Shown here piece by piece: positions 1-9,881 of a DNA stretch of 64,000 nucleotides; position 1 is the stretch's first letter, and every line of letters begins with the position of its first letter. The DNA is from Rhizobium tropici CIAT 899 (lineage in GTDB: Bacteria; Pseudomonadota; Alphaproteobacteria; Rhizobiales; Rhizobiaceae), in assembly GCF_000330885.1 (NCBI RefSeq), contig NC_020059.1, positions 3,691,501 through 3,755,500 on the forward strand, written 5' to 3'. The notes beneath the pieces were generated by a model. The model was not told where the DNA came from. It made no database searches and saw only the letters and a program-made list of their open reading frames with translations. Made by a program: the position numbers and the translations under genes.

Positions 1-3000
1 TCCGCTTGAAGTAGTCGATGCTGTAGGGGTTGTTGGCAAACAGCGCACCCGTCTCCTCATCCAGCGTCGACAGGATGAAGGGCCTGGTCTTGTTCTGATT
101 GGTGCCAAGCACCCATTCGGCGTAGTTGTAAATTCGGAGGCGCCGGCTGCCGGCACCCTTGTTGCTGAGCCGGAGGCGGTAGAGCTTGACCGGACGATCG
201 CGATCGACGGTCTGCGTCAGCTCCAGCGCAACACCATCGTCTTCGCTCGAGAAGATCGAGTAGCCGAGACCGTGACGGGCCTCGAAACGGACCTTCGCAT
301 TGCGCGACAGGCCGGCATAGGGCGTCATGACCTTGCTGCTGTCGAGGTCGGCGACATAGAGCGCCTCGCCCGGACGGTTGATGACCATGTCGTTGGTCCA
401 GGGGGTCAGCTGATAGTCGCGCGAATTGTGGCTCCAGGTGAAGCCGCCGCCTTCGGCGGGAACGTGGAAGCCGAAGCGCTCGTTCGAGATGACGTTGACC
501 CACGGATGCGGCGTCGACTGCCCGCCCGGCAAACGCACGACATATTCGCGGCCGTCCTTGGAGAAGCCGCCGTAACCGTTCCAGAAATCGAGATCGTCCT
601 GCGCCTCGATGGGCTCGGCCGCAAAAACGGAATCTTGCAGCGTGACCGGCACGGAAAGGCGATTGACCGGCGTCGTTTCATCGGACTGCGTCGAGGCAAA
701 AAGCGTCGCCGCGCGCGCGATCTGATCGACGAGCTTGCCGTTGCGGGCATGGAAGATCACCCGCGATGCGGCAAGGATCTCCTGGTAGGTCTCGTTTTCG
801 ATCTGGTCCTTGCGCACCGAGAAGATGTTCTGCCTGAGACCGTCGCCCTGGTTGTGACGCACATGCTCGACGAGCTTGTCCAGCTCGCGCTGCATGTCCT
901 GGGCCTGCTCGACGGCGCGTTCGTTGACGATCACCAGATCGGCGCTGATGCCGCGCGACCGCAGATATTCCGCCGCCATCAGCGCTTCCCGGGCGATTTC
1001 GAGGTCGATATCGTCGTTGATGCGCAGGGTGAAGATCGGGAAATCGCCCGAGATCGTCACCGGCCAGAGCGCGGACTGCGAATGCAGGCCGGCCTGCACG
1101 GTGGCGCCGTCGGCGCGCAGGTGCATATCCGGGTAGACCAGATAGCGCGCGAGCTTCTGGAAGGCGGCCGCCTGCTGCGAGGTAACGCCGACATGGCGCA
1201 TCTGCATCTGCGTACGTGTCCACGCCTGCGTGAGCTCGATGCCGAAGGTGTCGGGATTGCGGTAGCGCTCGACGGCCTTGTCGATTTCCTCGCGGTTCGG
1301 CGCGGCAATGGTCCAGAAGATGACACTGACCTTCTTGCCGGCGGGAACGCGCACGACGCGACGCAGCGACAGGCAGGCATCCATGGTGAAGCCGTCCGTG
1401 CCGGAGAGCGTCGCACCCGGATCGAAGGCTGCAGCTTCCGCAAGCGTGCGGCCGCGGCCGAGGAACTTGCGGCGGTCGGTTTCGAATTCGGTCGGACGTT
1501 CCGATCCGGCATTGTCGACGACCAGATGGGCGACCGACATGTCCGGCTCGTTATAGTCGCGCTTGTTGCGCTCGGCACGGATCACGTCACCGCTGTTGCC
1601 GATCTCTGTGCGCACGAACATGCGCGTGAAGACCGGGTGACCGGAATCGACGTCGTCACTCGCCAGCGCCGGCTCGAGATAGGAGGTCACTTCGATGAAG
1701 CGGTCCTCCGCACCCATGTTGAGCAGCGTCACACGGCGGCCTTCCGCATCGTGCTCGGTGGCGACGATGCACTCCACATCACTGGTGAGATCGCCGACGG
1801 TCTTGCTGTACTCGACCTTTTCATCGCTGAAGGCGACCTTGGCCTTTTCCCCTTCGATGCTACGCGGTTCCGCGGTCGCCGACCACCATTGGCCGGAAGC
1901 GGTATCGCGCAGGAAGATGAAGGTGCCCCAGCGGTCCTCCGTCGGGTCGGCGCGCCAGCGCGAGACCGTCAGGCCGTTCCAGCGCGAGTAGCCGGCACCG
2001 GTTGCGGTCAGCATGACCGAATAATGGCCGTTTGAAAGGAAGGCGAGCTCGCGATCCTGCGTGGCCGGATCGGCGATCTTGCGGATTTCCGGACGCAGCA
2101 TGTCTTCCTGGATATTCGCCGGCTGGTCGCTCTCGTGCTTGGCGGCCATGACCGGAATATCGCGCGGCGCCTTTTCCTGCAGCAGCAGTTCGGCCGCTTC
2201 GATCACCGGATCGGCATGGAATAGTTCGCGCAGGCGGCCGTTGAAGGCGACGTTGGCGATCGCGGCGATCGACATGCCGTGATGGTGCGCATAGTAGTTG
2301 TAGACCACCGCGCACTTCTTGCCTTCGGGAACGCGGGTCGGCGTGAAATCGACGGCATCGTGGAAGCCGTAGATGCCGAGAGCGCCGACCTTGCGCAGTT
2401 TCTGCAGATTTTCCAGCGCCGCAGCCGGACGATACTGACTGGCGAGGATCGAGGCATAAGGCGCGATGACGGCGTTCTGGCCGAGGCCGCGCTTCAGACC
2501 AAGCGATGGTACGCCGAAATTGGTGTACTGGTAGTGCATGTAATGGTCGCGGGCGTTGAAGGCCGCTTCCGAAATGCCCCAGGGGATATCGGAGCCAAGG
2601 CGCTTGGCGTAGTTCATCTGTTCCTGCACGACCAGATTGTTCGTCTGGTTGAGGATACCGCCCTGGCGCTCCTGCATGACGAGCGGCGGCATCAGATATT
2701 CGAACATCGAGCCGGACCAGGAGACCAGCGCACCGCGCGAACCCACGGGCACGACCTGGCGGCCGAGGCGATACCAATGCTCCGTCGGCAGATCGCCCTT
2801 GGCGATGGCGAAAAGGCTGGTGAGGCGTGCTTCGGAGGCCAGAAGGTCGTAGCAGGCGGCATCGAGCTCATTGGTTTCGACGCGGAAGCCGATGGAAAGC
2901 AGGCGCCGCTCCGGACGATAGAGGAAGGCGTATTCCATGCCGAAGGCGAGTTCGCGCATCTGATCGCGCAATTTCGCCAGGCGCTGGCGCAGCGAATCCA

Positions 3001-6000
3001 CATTGGCGAGATCGAAGATGCTGTCGGCGATATGGCCTTCACAAACCTTCACCAGCGATTGCGACCAGGTGAGCACCTCGCCGCTCTGCGTCGACTTCAC
3101 CTCATGGTCGAGGTTTGCCGCCAGCTTCTGAATGTCCTGCGCCAGAACCGACAGGTTGATGACGCGGATCGAGGCGAATTCGTGCTCGCGCTTGACGGCA
3201 GCAAGCGCGTTCTGGAAGCCGACGATGCGCTCTTCCAGGCGGCGGCGCAGGGGGCGAACCGTCTTGCGGTCATCCGGAAGCTCGGCAAGGGTTTCGGCGA
3301 GAATACCGGCGACATCGCCGATACCATCGAGATTGCCCTGCATATGCGCTGATGGTGCTTCCGCCCAGATGCGGCAAGCGGACGAGACAGCGATCAGATG
3401 GCCGGCGAAATTGCCGCTATCGACAGCCGAGATGTAGCGTGCGCCCATCGGCTTCAGCGTATCGGTGTGATACCAGTTGCACAGGTGCCCGCGGAACTTT
3501 TCGAGCTTTGCCACGGTCGCCATGGTCTTTTCCATGCGATCGATGGTTTCCTCGAAGGAGGTCCAGCCGAAATGGCGCGCCGAGATGACCGACAGCAGGT
3601 AGACACCGATATTGGTCGGCGACGTGCGTGATGCCACGACCGCATTCGGGGTCTGCTGCACGTTGTCGGGCGGCAGATGGTTCTGCTGTTCGACGACGAA
3701 GGTTTCGAAATAACGCCAAGTGCGCCGCGCGATCTTGCGCAGTTCGAACGAAACGCTTTCCGGCACTTCCAGCCGGTCTTCAGTCTCGGCCGACTGGCTG
3801 ACATACCAGGCGATCGCCGGCGACAGGACCCAAAGCAGCGCAAAGGGAATGCCGACGAAGAAGGCGTTGTCGCCGGAGAGGGACGCGAAGGCAAGAGCAA
3901 GCAGCGCAAGCACTGGCGCATGCCACATGACGCGGTAATGGCCGAGAATGGTCGTTTGCGCGGCAGCCTGGGCGCTGGCGGCGGTCCGCCATTGCAGCAT
4001 CAGCTTGCGGCTGACGAAGGCCCGGTAGAGCGAACGGCCGATGGCATCGGCCATGACGCAGGCGGCGTCGGCGATGAAGACGATGCGCAGCGCGACCTGG
4101 GCATTGGCGGCACGGATATCCGACCAGACCGTGTAGAGATGCGCGCGCGCTACGATATCGCTGCTGCGCGGAATGATGCCGTTGATAAGCGACAGCGTCG
4201 GCGCGACGAACAGGCAGAAGATCAGCAGGATCTGCCAGATGAGCGCCGCCAGCGGTTCCATGAAATACCAGCCGAGCACGGAGGCGAAGAACCAGGCGAT
4301 CGGCGTCAGCGAGCGACGCAGATTGTCCATCATCTTCCAGCGGCCGAGGCCGGTGACGCCGCGCTTGGGGTTGAAGAGATAGGGAAGCAGCTGCCAGTCG
4401 CCACGCGCCCAGCGATGCTGGCGCGAGACTTCCACTTCGTAGCGGATCGGGAAGTCTTCGACCAGTTCGCAGTCGGTGACGAGGGCGCAGCGCGCCATCG
4501 AGCCTTCGAGCAGATCGTGGCTGAGAACAGCGTTTTCGTCGATCTTGCCCTTCAGCGACGCTTCGAAGGCATCGACATGATAGAGGCCCTTGCCGGTGAA
4601 GGTGCCTTCTTCGACCAGATCCTGATAGACGTCGGAAACGGCGAAGACGTAAGGGTCGAGGCCGCGGTTGACCGAGAAGACGCGCTGGAACACCGACGCA
4701 TCCTTGCCCGTGGTCAAGGACGGGGTGACGCGCGGCTGCAGCACGCCGTAGCCGCGCACGACGCGCTTGCTCTCGGGATCGAAAACCGGACGATTGATCG
4801 GGTGATGCAGCTTGCCGACGAGCTTCGTCACGGTATCGCGCACCAGACGCGTATCGGAATCGAGCGTCATGACATACTGCACGTCCTTCGGCACGATATT
4901 GGCGCCGGGCAGGAAGGTGGTGTCGCGGTCGCCGCGCAGCAGCATGTTCAGCTCGTGCAGCTTGCCGCGCTTGCGCTCCCAGCCCATCCACGCACCTTCG
5001 GACGGATTATAGAGACGGCGGCGATGCAGCAGGTAGAAGCGCTGGATGCCATCTTCATCGTAGCGGGCAGCCAGATTGGCCACTTCGCGGCGGGCATAAT
5101 CGAGGATTTCCAGATCGCGCTCGCTCTCTTCCTCCTGGCTGTCGGGCCAGTCGCTGAGCAGCGCGTAATAGATCTCGCCGCCCGGATTGGCGAGGTAGTG
5201 GACTTCGAGATTGCGCACGAGTTCGTCGACGCTGTCGCGGTTGCCGATCAGCGTGGGCACGACGACCAGCGTGCGGGCTTCTTCCGGAATGCCTTCCTTG
5301 AATTCGTAACCGACCAGACGCGCCGGCGTCAGATACATGGTGACGAAGAAATTGAAGAGGCCGGTGGCGCCTTCCGATGCCGGCAGCGAGAACATCAGGA
5401 GCAAGAGGATGGTCTCGGCCCAGCTCATGCCGGAATGCAGCATGAAATAGCCGACAATACCGAGCGCCACGACGGTCAGGAACAACACCGGGGCTGCAAT
5501 CGACAGCCAGTTGAGCTTACGCCATTGACGCACGAAGCTCACCGAAAGGGGCGCACGGTAGCCGATTGCCTTTTCCAGCTTCTGGGTCTGCTGACCCATA
5601 ATGAAATCGCCGATATTCGGCTCACGCGCCTGCCCTTCGCCCGATGCCTTGGCGGCTTCGGTCATCGCCATGGCGACCTGAGCGATTTCCATTTCGGTCT
5701 TGTCGGAACGACGGGCTAGCTTTTCGATACGGCGGCGGTAGCTGTTGCGCGAGCCCGGATCGAGCTTAGCGTAGTCGGTCTCGTCCCAGAGCAGCTTGTC
5801 GACGGCGCTGACCTCTTCGACCCAGACGGACCAATCGGTGTCATCGATGAGACGCAGGCTCTTGATGATGTTGCCCATCGTCACGTTGCCGGATGACAGG
5901 CGATTGTGCTCGGCCATCATGACGCTTTCGGCATCGGTGCCGGCCTCGGCAAGCCGCTTCTCAAGCCAGGTGACGGCGAGACCCGACGTATGCGAGCCGT

Positions 6001-6733
6001 CCCGCAGACGGTAGAGGAACTGCGTGGCGAAGGTATTGTCCGAGGTCAAGGGCTCGAGCGTCTTCAGGAATTCTTCGACCTTGGCGTCGTCGTTCAGACG
6101 GATCAGCTCATCGACGGCGGCATTCGCCTTCTTGCGGGTGATGCGGCTCTGCTCGACACGGCTCGAAATGCGGCGCAGGTTTTCGACCAGGATATACCGC
6201 ACCAGCGAGGGAACGGCCCAAAGCTCGCCGATCTTCAGCATCTCCACCGACTGGAAACCTTCGACGAGCGCCAGCAGCCCCTGATTGGATACGGTGCTAT
6301 GCGTGTGGGCGACGTAGAGCCAGGCAAGCGCCATGGTGCGCGGCATGACCATGCCGTCGATGGTCAGCGTCTGCAGCTGGTCATAAAACTTCTTCGGAAA
6401 ATCGCGGCGGACTTCCTGAATGGCTTCTTCGATGATGTAGTGGTTGTCGAGCAGCCATTCGGCGGCCGGCGTGATTGATTCCCCCGCATCGACATCGGCA
6501 TTGGCCGAGCGATAGACGCGCAGGATCTCTTTCTCGTTTTCCTTGTGCCGGGCGAAGAAATCGAAGGGCGCAAAGCCTGGCAGCTTTGTTTTCGCGCCGT
6601 TACGGGCGAAGGCCGCGCCGCATTCCTTTATCTGCTCATTGGAGAAATAAGTGGCGCGGATCGCATCATTATGATCGATCTGCTTGGCTTCAGAATCGCG
6701 CGGCGTAACGGTGGAGAGATTTTGAGATGTCAT
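1..6733 (-). CDS. ndvB: Cyclic beta-1,2-glucan synthase, C-terminus cut by window edge
   Basis: Inner-membrane enzyme that builds, elongates and cyclises periplasmic beta-1,2-glucan from UDP-glucose, needed for hypo-osmotic adaptation and plant infection in rhizobia (ChvB in Agrobacterium). The frame reads from ATG at 6733 to the window edge without a stop, about 2244 residues; the family is about 2800-2870, so roughly 600 C-terminal residues lie outside. Seen in order: soluble N-terminal part, membrane segments from about residue 410, a GT84-type glycosyltransferase region with the DSD motif in TLDSDTRLV near residue 623 and QHRWARGDW near 774, more membrane segments around 830-1010, then the long GH94-like region that controls chain length. 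No other gene shares its orientation upstream within 300 bases, so it is probably transcribed alone. Long open frames on the opposite strand are shadows. Confidence 0.97.
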   Translation of the reverse strand, partial: MTSQNLSTVTPRDSEAKQIDHNDAIRATYFSNEQIKECGAAFARNGAKTKLPGFAPFDFFARHKENEKEILRVYRSANADVDAGESITPAAEWLLDNHYIIEEAIQEVRRDFPKKFYDQLQTLTIDGMVMPRTMALAWLYVAHTHSTVSNQGLLALVEGFQSVEMLKIGELWAVPSLVRYILVENLRRISSRVEQSRITRKKANAAVDELIRLNDDAKVEEFLKTLEPLTSDNTFATQFLYRLRDGSHTSGLAVTWLEKRLAEAGTDAESVMMAEHNRLSSGNVTMGNIIKSLRLIDDTDWSVWVEEVSAVDKLLWDETDYAKLDPGSRNSYRRRIEKLARRSDKTEMEIAQVAMAMTEAAKASGEGQAREPNIGDFIMGQQTQKLEKAIGYRAPLSVSFVRQWRKLNWLSIAAPVLFLTVVALGIVGYFMLHSGMSWAETILLLLMFSLPASEGATGLFNFFVTMYLTPARLVGYEFKEGIPEEARTLVVVPTLIGNRDSVDELVRNLEVHYLANPGGEIYYALLSDWPDSQEEESERDLEILDYARREVANLAARYDEDGIQRFYLLHRRRLYNPSEGAWMGWERKRGKLHELNMLLRGDRDTTFLPGANIVPKDVQYVMTLDSDTRLVRDTVTKLVGKLHHPINRPVFDPESKRVVRGYGVLQPRVTPSLTTGKDASVFQRVFSVNRGLDPYVFAVSDVYQDLVEEGTFTGKGLYHVDAFEASLKGKIDENAVLSHDLLEGSMARCALVTDCELVEDFPIRYEVEVSRQHRWARGDWQLLPYLFNPKRGVTGLGRWKMMDNLRRSLTPIAWFFASVLGWYFMEPLAALIWQILLIFCLFVAPTLSLINGIIPRSSDIVARAHLYTVWSDIRAANAQVALRIVFIADAACVMADAIGRSLYRAFVSRKLMLQWRTAASAQAAAQTTILGHYRVMWHAPVLALLALAFASLSGDNAFFVGIPFALLWVLSPAIAWYVSQSAETEDRLEVPESVSFELRKIARRTWRYFETFVVEQQNHLPPDNVQQTPNAVVASRTSPTNIGVYLLSVISARHFGWTSFEETIDRMEKTMATVAKLEKFRGHLCNWYHTDTLKPMGARYISAVDSGNFAGHLIAVSSACRIWAEAPSAHMQGNLDGIGDVAGILAETLAELPDDRKTVRPLRRRLEERIVGFQNALAAVKREHEFASIRVINLSVLAQDIQKLAANLDHEVKSTQSGEVLTWSQSLVKVCEGHIADSIFDLANVDSLRQRLAKLRDQMRELAFGMEYAFLYRPERRLLSIGFRVETNELDAACYDLLASEARLTSLFAIAKGDLPTEHWYRLGRQVVPVGSRGALVSWSGSMFEYLMPPLVMQERQGGILNQTNNLVVQEQMNYAKRLGSDIPWGISEAAFNARDHYMHYQYTNFGVPSLGLKRGLGQNAVIAPYASILASQYRPAAALENLQKLRKVGALGIYGFHDAVDFTPTRVPEGKKCAVVYNYYAHHHGMSIAAIANVAFNGRLRELFHADPVIEAAELLLQEKAPRDIPVMAAKHESDQPANIQEDMLRPEIRKIADPATQDRELAFLSNGHYSVMLTATGAGYSRWNGLTVSRWRADPTEDRWGTFIFLRDTASGQWWSATAEPRSIEGEKAKVAFSDEKVEYSKTVGDLTSDVECIVATEHDAEGRRVTLLNMGAEDRFIEVTSYLEPALASDDVDSGHPVFTRMFVRTEIGNSGDVIRAERNKRDYNEPDMSVAHLVVDNAGSERPTEFETDRRKFLGRGRTLAEAAAFDPGATLSGTDGFTMDACLSLRRVVRVPAGKKVSVIFWTIAAPNREEIDKAVERYRNPDTFGIELTQAWTRTQMQMRHVGVTSQQAAAFQKLARYLVYPDMHLRADGATVQAGLHSQSALWPVTISGDFPIFTLRINDDIDLEIAREALMAAEYLRSRGISADLVIVNERAVEQAQDMQRELDKLVEHVRHNQGDGLRQNIFSVRKDQIENETYQEILAASRVIFHARNGKLVDQIARAATLFASTQSDETTPVNRLSVPVTLQDSVFAAEPIEAQDDLDFWNGYGGFSKDGREYVVRLPGGQSTPHPWVNVISNERFGFHVPAEGGGFTWSHNSRDYQLTPWTNDMVINRPGEALYVADLDSSKVMTPYAGLSRNAKVRFEARHGLGYSIFSSEDDGVALELTQTVDRDRPVKLYRLRLSNKGAGSRRLRIYNYAEWVLGTNQNKTRPFILSTLDEETGALFANNPYSIDYFKR

Positions 6734-7010
6734 GGATTCGGGTTCTGGGTCCAAACAGAGTGAGTGGCATTGTCGCCTTTATCGTTTTTGCCCTGCCCGA
6801 CGCAAGAATTCACGCATTTGGACCCTTTTGCTTCGCTTCCCGGCGGGCGAAGGGGGTGAATTCGAAGTGACGGCTTAGAACAAACATACATAGGCGAAGA
6901 TTTTCACGGGGCGGTTTTCAAGGATTACGGCGACTATTCGCCATCATTCCCAAAAGGGTGCCCGTGAACTGGATACGCGGCCAGATGGTTCCGGCAGCGA
7001 TCCGCAGAGG
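6734..7010. other. ndvB upstream region
   Basis: Non-coding stretch before ndvB. It should contain the ndvB promoter and leader, but I could not assign convincing -35/-10 boxes or an operator. No RNA gene is recognised here. Confidence 0.5.
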
Positions 7011-7091
7011 TCAACGACAATCGATCAAGTTCATGAGGCATTCTCCCTGGGCTGATTCATCCCGTTTCGGAAATTCAGCATGGTTCGGCAT
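7011..7091 (-). CDS. Candidate 26-residue peptide upstream of ndvB
   Basis: A 26-codon frame begins at ATG 7091, seven bases behind a perfect GGAGG, and ends at TGA 7011. It lies on the same strand as ndvB, about 280 bases upstream of it. The peptide is hydrophilic with two cysteines and resembles no family I know. A second ATG inside it also has a GGGAGA ribosome site. Support is only the ribosome binding site and position; it may be a leader peptide or nothing. The surrounding 7092-7490 bases hold no convincing gene. Confidence 0.25.
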   Translation of the reverse strand: MPNHAEFPKRDESAQGECLMNLIDCR

Positions 7092-7490
7092 ATTGAATCC
7101 TCCATATCCCGCAGAAGATGAACTTAAACTGAACCCCATAAAAAGATTCGCAAATTCCTGTCGGAGCGCGTCGCTTTCCGAAGCTGCGCAGAACTGAGCG
7201 GCATACCTGCCTGTGAATGGCAACCCCGCAGGGCCAAGACACATCCTCCCTGTCATGCCATCGCAGCGATTCGCCTTCGCTCCGGAAAGAGAGGCAATAG
7301 GCAATAGCATGGCGTCTCGCCGAGCCGCCGAATGGCAACGCGCCAACGGCTTACACGAGCGTATTTTGGGGGAAGTTTACTGTTTTCACACGGCACATTC
7401 TATCGGCCGGGCAAATTTCTTTGCGCAGCAAAATAATACCAGGAAAACGAAGCGGAATTTACCGGGGGCCGCCGGGGAAGTCGGCCAAAC

Positions 7491-7514
7491 AAGCGGCAGT
7501 ATTCCCTGCCGCTT
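7491..7514 (-). terminator. Hairpin terminator after the 52-residue membrane protein gene
   Basis: A perfect 9-bp stem (AAGCGGCAG / CTGCCGCTT) with a 6-base loop lies 15 bases past the stop codon of the small gene at 7529-7687. It is followed on the minus strand by GTTTG, so the U-tract is weak. Position directly after a gene supports a terminator or 3' stabiliser. Confidence 0.55.
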
Positions 7515-7528
7515 CCAAAGGCATCACC

Positions 7529-7687
7529 TTAAACGACGATGCCGCAAACAATGGCCGCAACAAAGAGGAATGCAGCCGAAAACAGGACGACGTGAACCGC
7601 CGTTTGAATCTTTTGCCGCGTATTCGCAGCCCGCTTGGAACCATCGAACTGATTCACATGCGTATTCGAAATACCCAAATTCGCCAT
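7529..7687 (-). CDS. Small single-pass membrane protein, unknown function
   Basis: A 52-residue protein. ATG at 7687 follows GGAGG at a spacing of six bases, which fixes the start. Residues 1-30 are polar (begins MANLGISNTHVNQFDGSK); residues 31-52 form one hydrophobic helix running to the very C-terminus, so it is a tail-anchored or single-span inner-membrane peptide. It stands alone, with a hairpin terminator directly behind it. No family recognised; the clean ribosome site, membrane segment and terminator make it a credible gene. Confidence 0.65.
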   Translation of the reverse strand: MANLGISNTHVNQFDGSKRAANTRQKIQTAVHVVLFSAAFLFVAAIVCGIVV

Positions 7688-7849
7688 GTGTCGCCTCCGT
7701 TCGTTTCTTATATGTCTCTCAGGTCAAGCCCGCGACGGATATTCATACATTTCCTATCAATTAGGTAGAGATGAATTTCCGTCCAGAACACGAGCCGAGA
7801 AAAATTAAACCATTTGAAGTCGAGGACCCGAAAGATCGGCAACGCCTAA

Positions 7850-8038
7850 TCAGCAAAGAATGCGGCGGGCCCAAATCAAGCTGCGCTCAATAGCGCTCGT
7901 ATCGACCGTCTGCTCTTCGGCAGATCCGGCTTGGCGGCGGCTGTTTTCGTCAGAAAGGGTAGCGGACCGTGCACCTTCCCGTTTCGCCGGAACCGGCGGA
8001 TGAAGATAGCCCATGGTCATGCCACCCATGAAAAACAT
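7850..8038 (-). CDS. Hypothetical 62-residue protein
   Basis: Starts at ATG 8038, five bases after GGAGG (an upstream GTG at 8050 overlaps that site and is less likely). The N-terminus is methionine- and glycine-rich (MFFMGGMTMGYLHPP), the rest is charged and hydrophilic without a membrane helix. I recognise no family. It lies on the same strand as the 52-residue membrane protein gene 160 bases further on. The strong ribosome site is the main support; conservation would have to be checked. Confidence 0.45.
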   Translation of the reverse strand: MFFMGGMTMGYLHPPVPAKREGARSATLSDENSRRQAGSAEEQTVDTSAIERSLIWARRILC

Positions 8039-8301
8039 GCCTGCCTCCACTTAACGTCTGACCCGTCATCGGGATCACGAAAGTTAACTGCCATTAACGA
8101 GATCATGACAGAATTGCGGCAGGTGTCAATAGTCTATACGATTGGTCGTGTTTAAACGGCCCGTTCGTTAACGTGCCGTGGGGGCGCAAAGCCGCCCGCT
8201 AAGAGCAACTCCAGCAAAGACGCGAAGCGGTTTTGCGTCCGGAATCGCGTAAAACCAAAGAGATAGAGCTTGTCCGCGATTCGAAGAAAAGCGGAAAGGC
8301 T

Positions 8302-9051
8302 CTAGGCGCGGACGAACCCCTTGCTGGCGACCATCAGATTGCGCGTGTAGTCTTCCTTAACGTCGCCTGCCGAAAGCTCGCTGGCGCTCAATCTCTCGAC
8401 GACAGCGCCGTTGCGCATGACGGCAAGTCGCTCGCACATGTGGGTGATGACGCCGAGATCGTGGCTCACCATCACGAAGGTCAGATGGCGGTCTTTGCGC
8501 ACCTGCTCGAGCAGGTTCAGAACTTCGGCTTGCACCGAGGCATCGAGCGCCGAGGTCGGCTCGTCGAGCAGCAGGATCGACGGTTCGACGATCAGCGCGC
8601 GGGCAATGGCGACACGCTGGCGCTGGCCGCCGGAGAGCTGGTGCGGGTAGCGGAAGCGGAAGCCCTTTCCGAGGCCGACTTCGTCCAGTGCCCTGGCGAT
8701 CCGGGTTTCCGTGTCACCGATCCCATGAATCGATAAGGGCTCCAGCAGCAGCCGATCGATCGTCTGGCGCGGATGCAGGGAGCCATAGGGGTCCTGGAAC
8801 ACCATCTGCACCTGGCGATAGAAGGCCTTGCTGCGCCTGGTGCCCTTCAGCTGCTCGCCGCCAACCTGGATCTTGCCGTCCGTGACGGGCGCAAGACCGG
8901 CAACGGCGCGCAGCAACGTCGACTTTCCGGAACCGGACTCGCCGACCAGACCGAAGGATTCGCCCCTGTTGACCTCGACGCCGACGGCATCGAGCGCATA
9001 ATAACCGTCATAGACGACGCTGAGACCGTCAACTGAAAGCGCCACCGTCAT
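8302..9051 (-). CDS. Dipeptide/oligopeptide ABC transporter ATP-binding protein (DppF-like)
   Basis: Second ATPase of a peptide-type importer; hydrolyses ATP at the cytoplasmic face to drive uptake. Walker A GESGSGKST, signature LSGGQRQRVAIARAL, Walker B ILLLDEPTSALD and the H-loop VSHDLGV are all present in 249 residues. The start is ATG 9051 because it overlaps the TGA of the preceding ATPase by four bases (ATGA), typical translational coupling; a GTG at 9060 is the alternative. It lacks the long C-terminal oligopeptide-transporter extension, so it is a short member. Last gene of the 14637-8302 operon. Confidence 0.9.
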   Translation of the reverse strand: MTVALSVDGLSVVYDGYYALDAVGVEVNRGESFGLVGESGSGKSTLLRAVAGLAPVTDGKIQVGGEQLKGTRRSKAFYRQVQMVFQDPYGSLHPRQTIDRLLLEPLSIHGIGDTETRIARALDEVGLGKGFRFRYPHQLSGGQRQRVAIARALIVEPSILLLDEPTSALDASVQAEVLNLLEQVRKDRHLTFVMVSHDLGVITHMCERLAVMRNGAVVERLSASELSAGDVKEDYTRNLMVASKGFVRA

Positions 9052-9881
9052 GCCGCCCACTCCGGCTTGCGGTCGAGCACCGGCAGCGGATGCCGGTTTT
9101 CGCCGATGACGGGCATGCAGTTCAGCAGGCCGCGCGTATAAGGATGCTGGGCATTGTTCAATTCGGAAGCCTTGAGTTCTTCCACCACCTTACCCGCATA
9201 CATGACGATCACCCGGTCGCAGAAGGACGACACCAGCCGCAGGTCGTGCGAGACGAAAATCAGCCCCATGCCACGCTCGGAGACGAGCCTGTCCATGATC
9301 TTGAGGACATCAAGCTGGACGGTGACGTCGAGCGCCGAGGTCGGCTCGTCGGCGATCAGCAACTCCGGCCCGGCGATCAGCATCATGGCGATCATGACGC
9401 GCTGGCCCATGCCGCCCGAGACCTCGTGCGGATGCAGATCATAGACACGGCTTGGATCGCGGATCTGCACGGCTTCCAGCATAGCAAGCGCGCGGTCACG
9501 CGCTTCGGCCTTGCTCACCTTCTCATGCGTGCGTAGCGTCTCGGTGATCTGCCTGCCGATGGTCATGACCGGGTCGAGCGAATATTTCGGGTCCTGAAGC
9601 ACCATGGCGATGCGCTTGCCGCGCAGCGACCGGCGTTCCCTGGCCGAAATCGACAGGAGGTCGATGCCGCTGAAATTGAGCCTGTCGGCGGTGACGATGC
9701 CATGCGGCGGCGTTAATCCCATGATCGCGCGGCCGGTCTGCGATTTGCCCGAACCGCTTTCGCCGACGATACCAAGCCGCTCGCGGCCGAGCGTGAAGGA
9801 GACGCCGCGCACGGCATCGATGACGCCGGTACGGGTGGGATAGCGAACCCTGAGGTTCTCGACGGTCAAAAGTGTCGTCAT
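9048..9881 (-). CDS. Dipeptide/oligopeptide ABC transporter ATP-binding protein (DppD-like)
   Basis: First ATPase of the same importer, 277 residues. Walker A GESGSGKSQ, signature VSGGMGQRVMIAMML, Walker B LLIADEPTSALD, then the C-terminal HPYTRGLL segment usual for the DppD/OppD group. ATG 9881 overlaps the stop of the upstream permease by four bases; the frame is open further upstream inside the permease gene, but that part is shadow sequence. Pairs with the 8302-9051 ATPase as a heterodimer. Confidence 0.92.
   Translation of the reverse strand: MTTLLTVENLRVRYPTRTGVIDAVRGVSFTLGRERLGIVGESGSGKSQTGRAIMGLTPPHGIVTADRLNFSGIDLLSISARERRSLRGKRIAMVLQDPKYSLDPVMTIGRQITETLRTHEKVSKAEARDRALAMLEAVQIRDPSRVYDLHPHEVSGGMGQRVMIAMMLIAGPELLIADEPTSALDVTVQLDVLKIMDRLVSERGMGLIFVSHDLRLVSSFCDRVIVMYAGKVVEELKASELNNAQHPYTRGLLNCMPVIGENRHPLPVLDRKPEWAA

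Noticed and set aside
272-5719. Very long plus-strand open frames (587 and 680 codons) opposite ndvB
   Set aside because: They are antisense to a clearly conserved NdvB frame; their translations are rich in Asp, Gly, Arg and His with no family features, the usual shadow of high-GC genes.
8084-8097. TTAA-N6-TTAA resembling a CtrA box
   Set aside because: The known CtrA site needs seven bases between the half sites; six here, and no promoter context.
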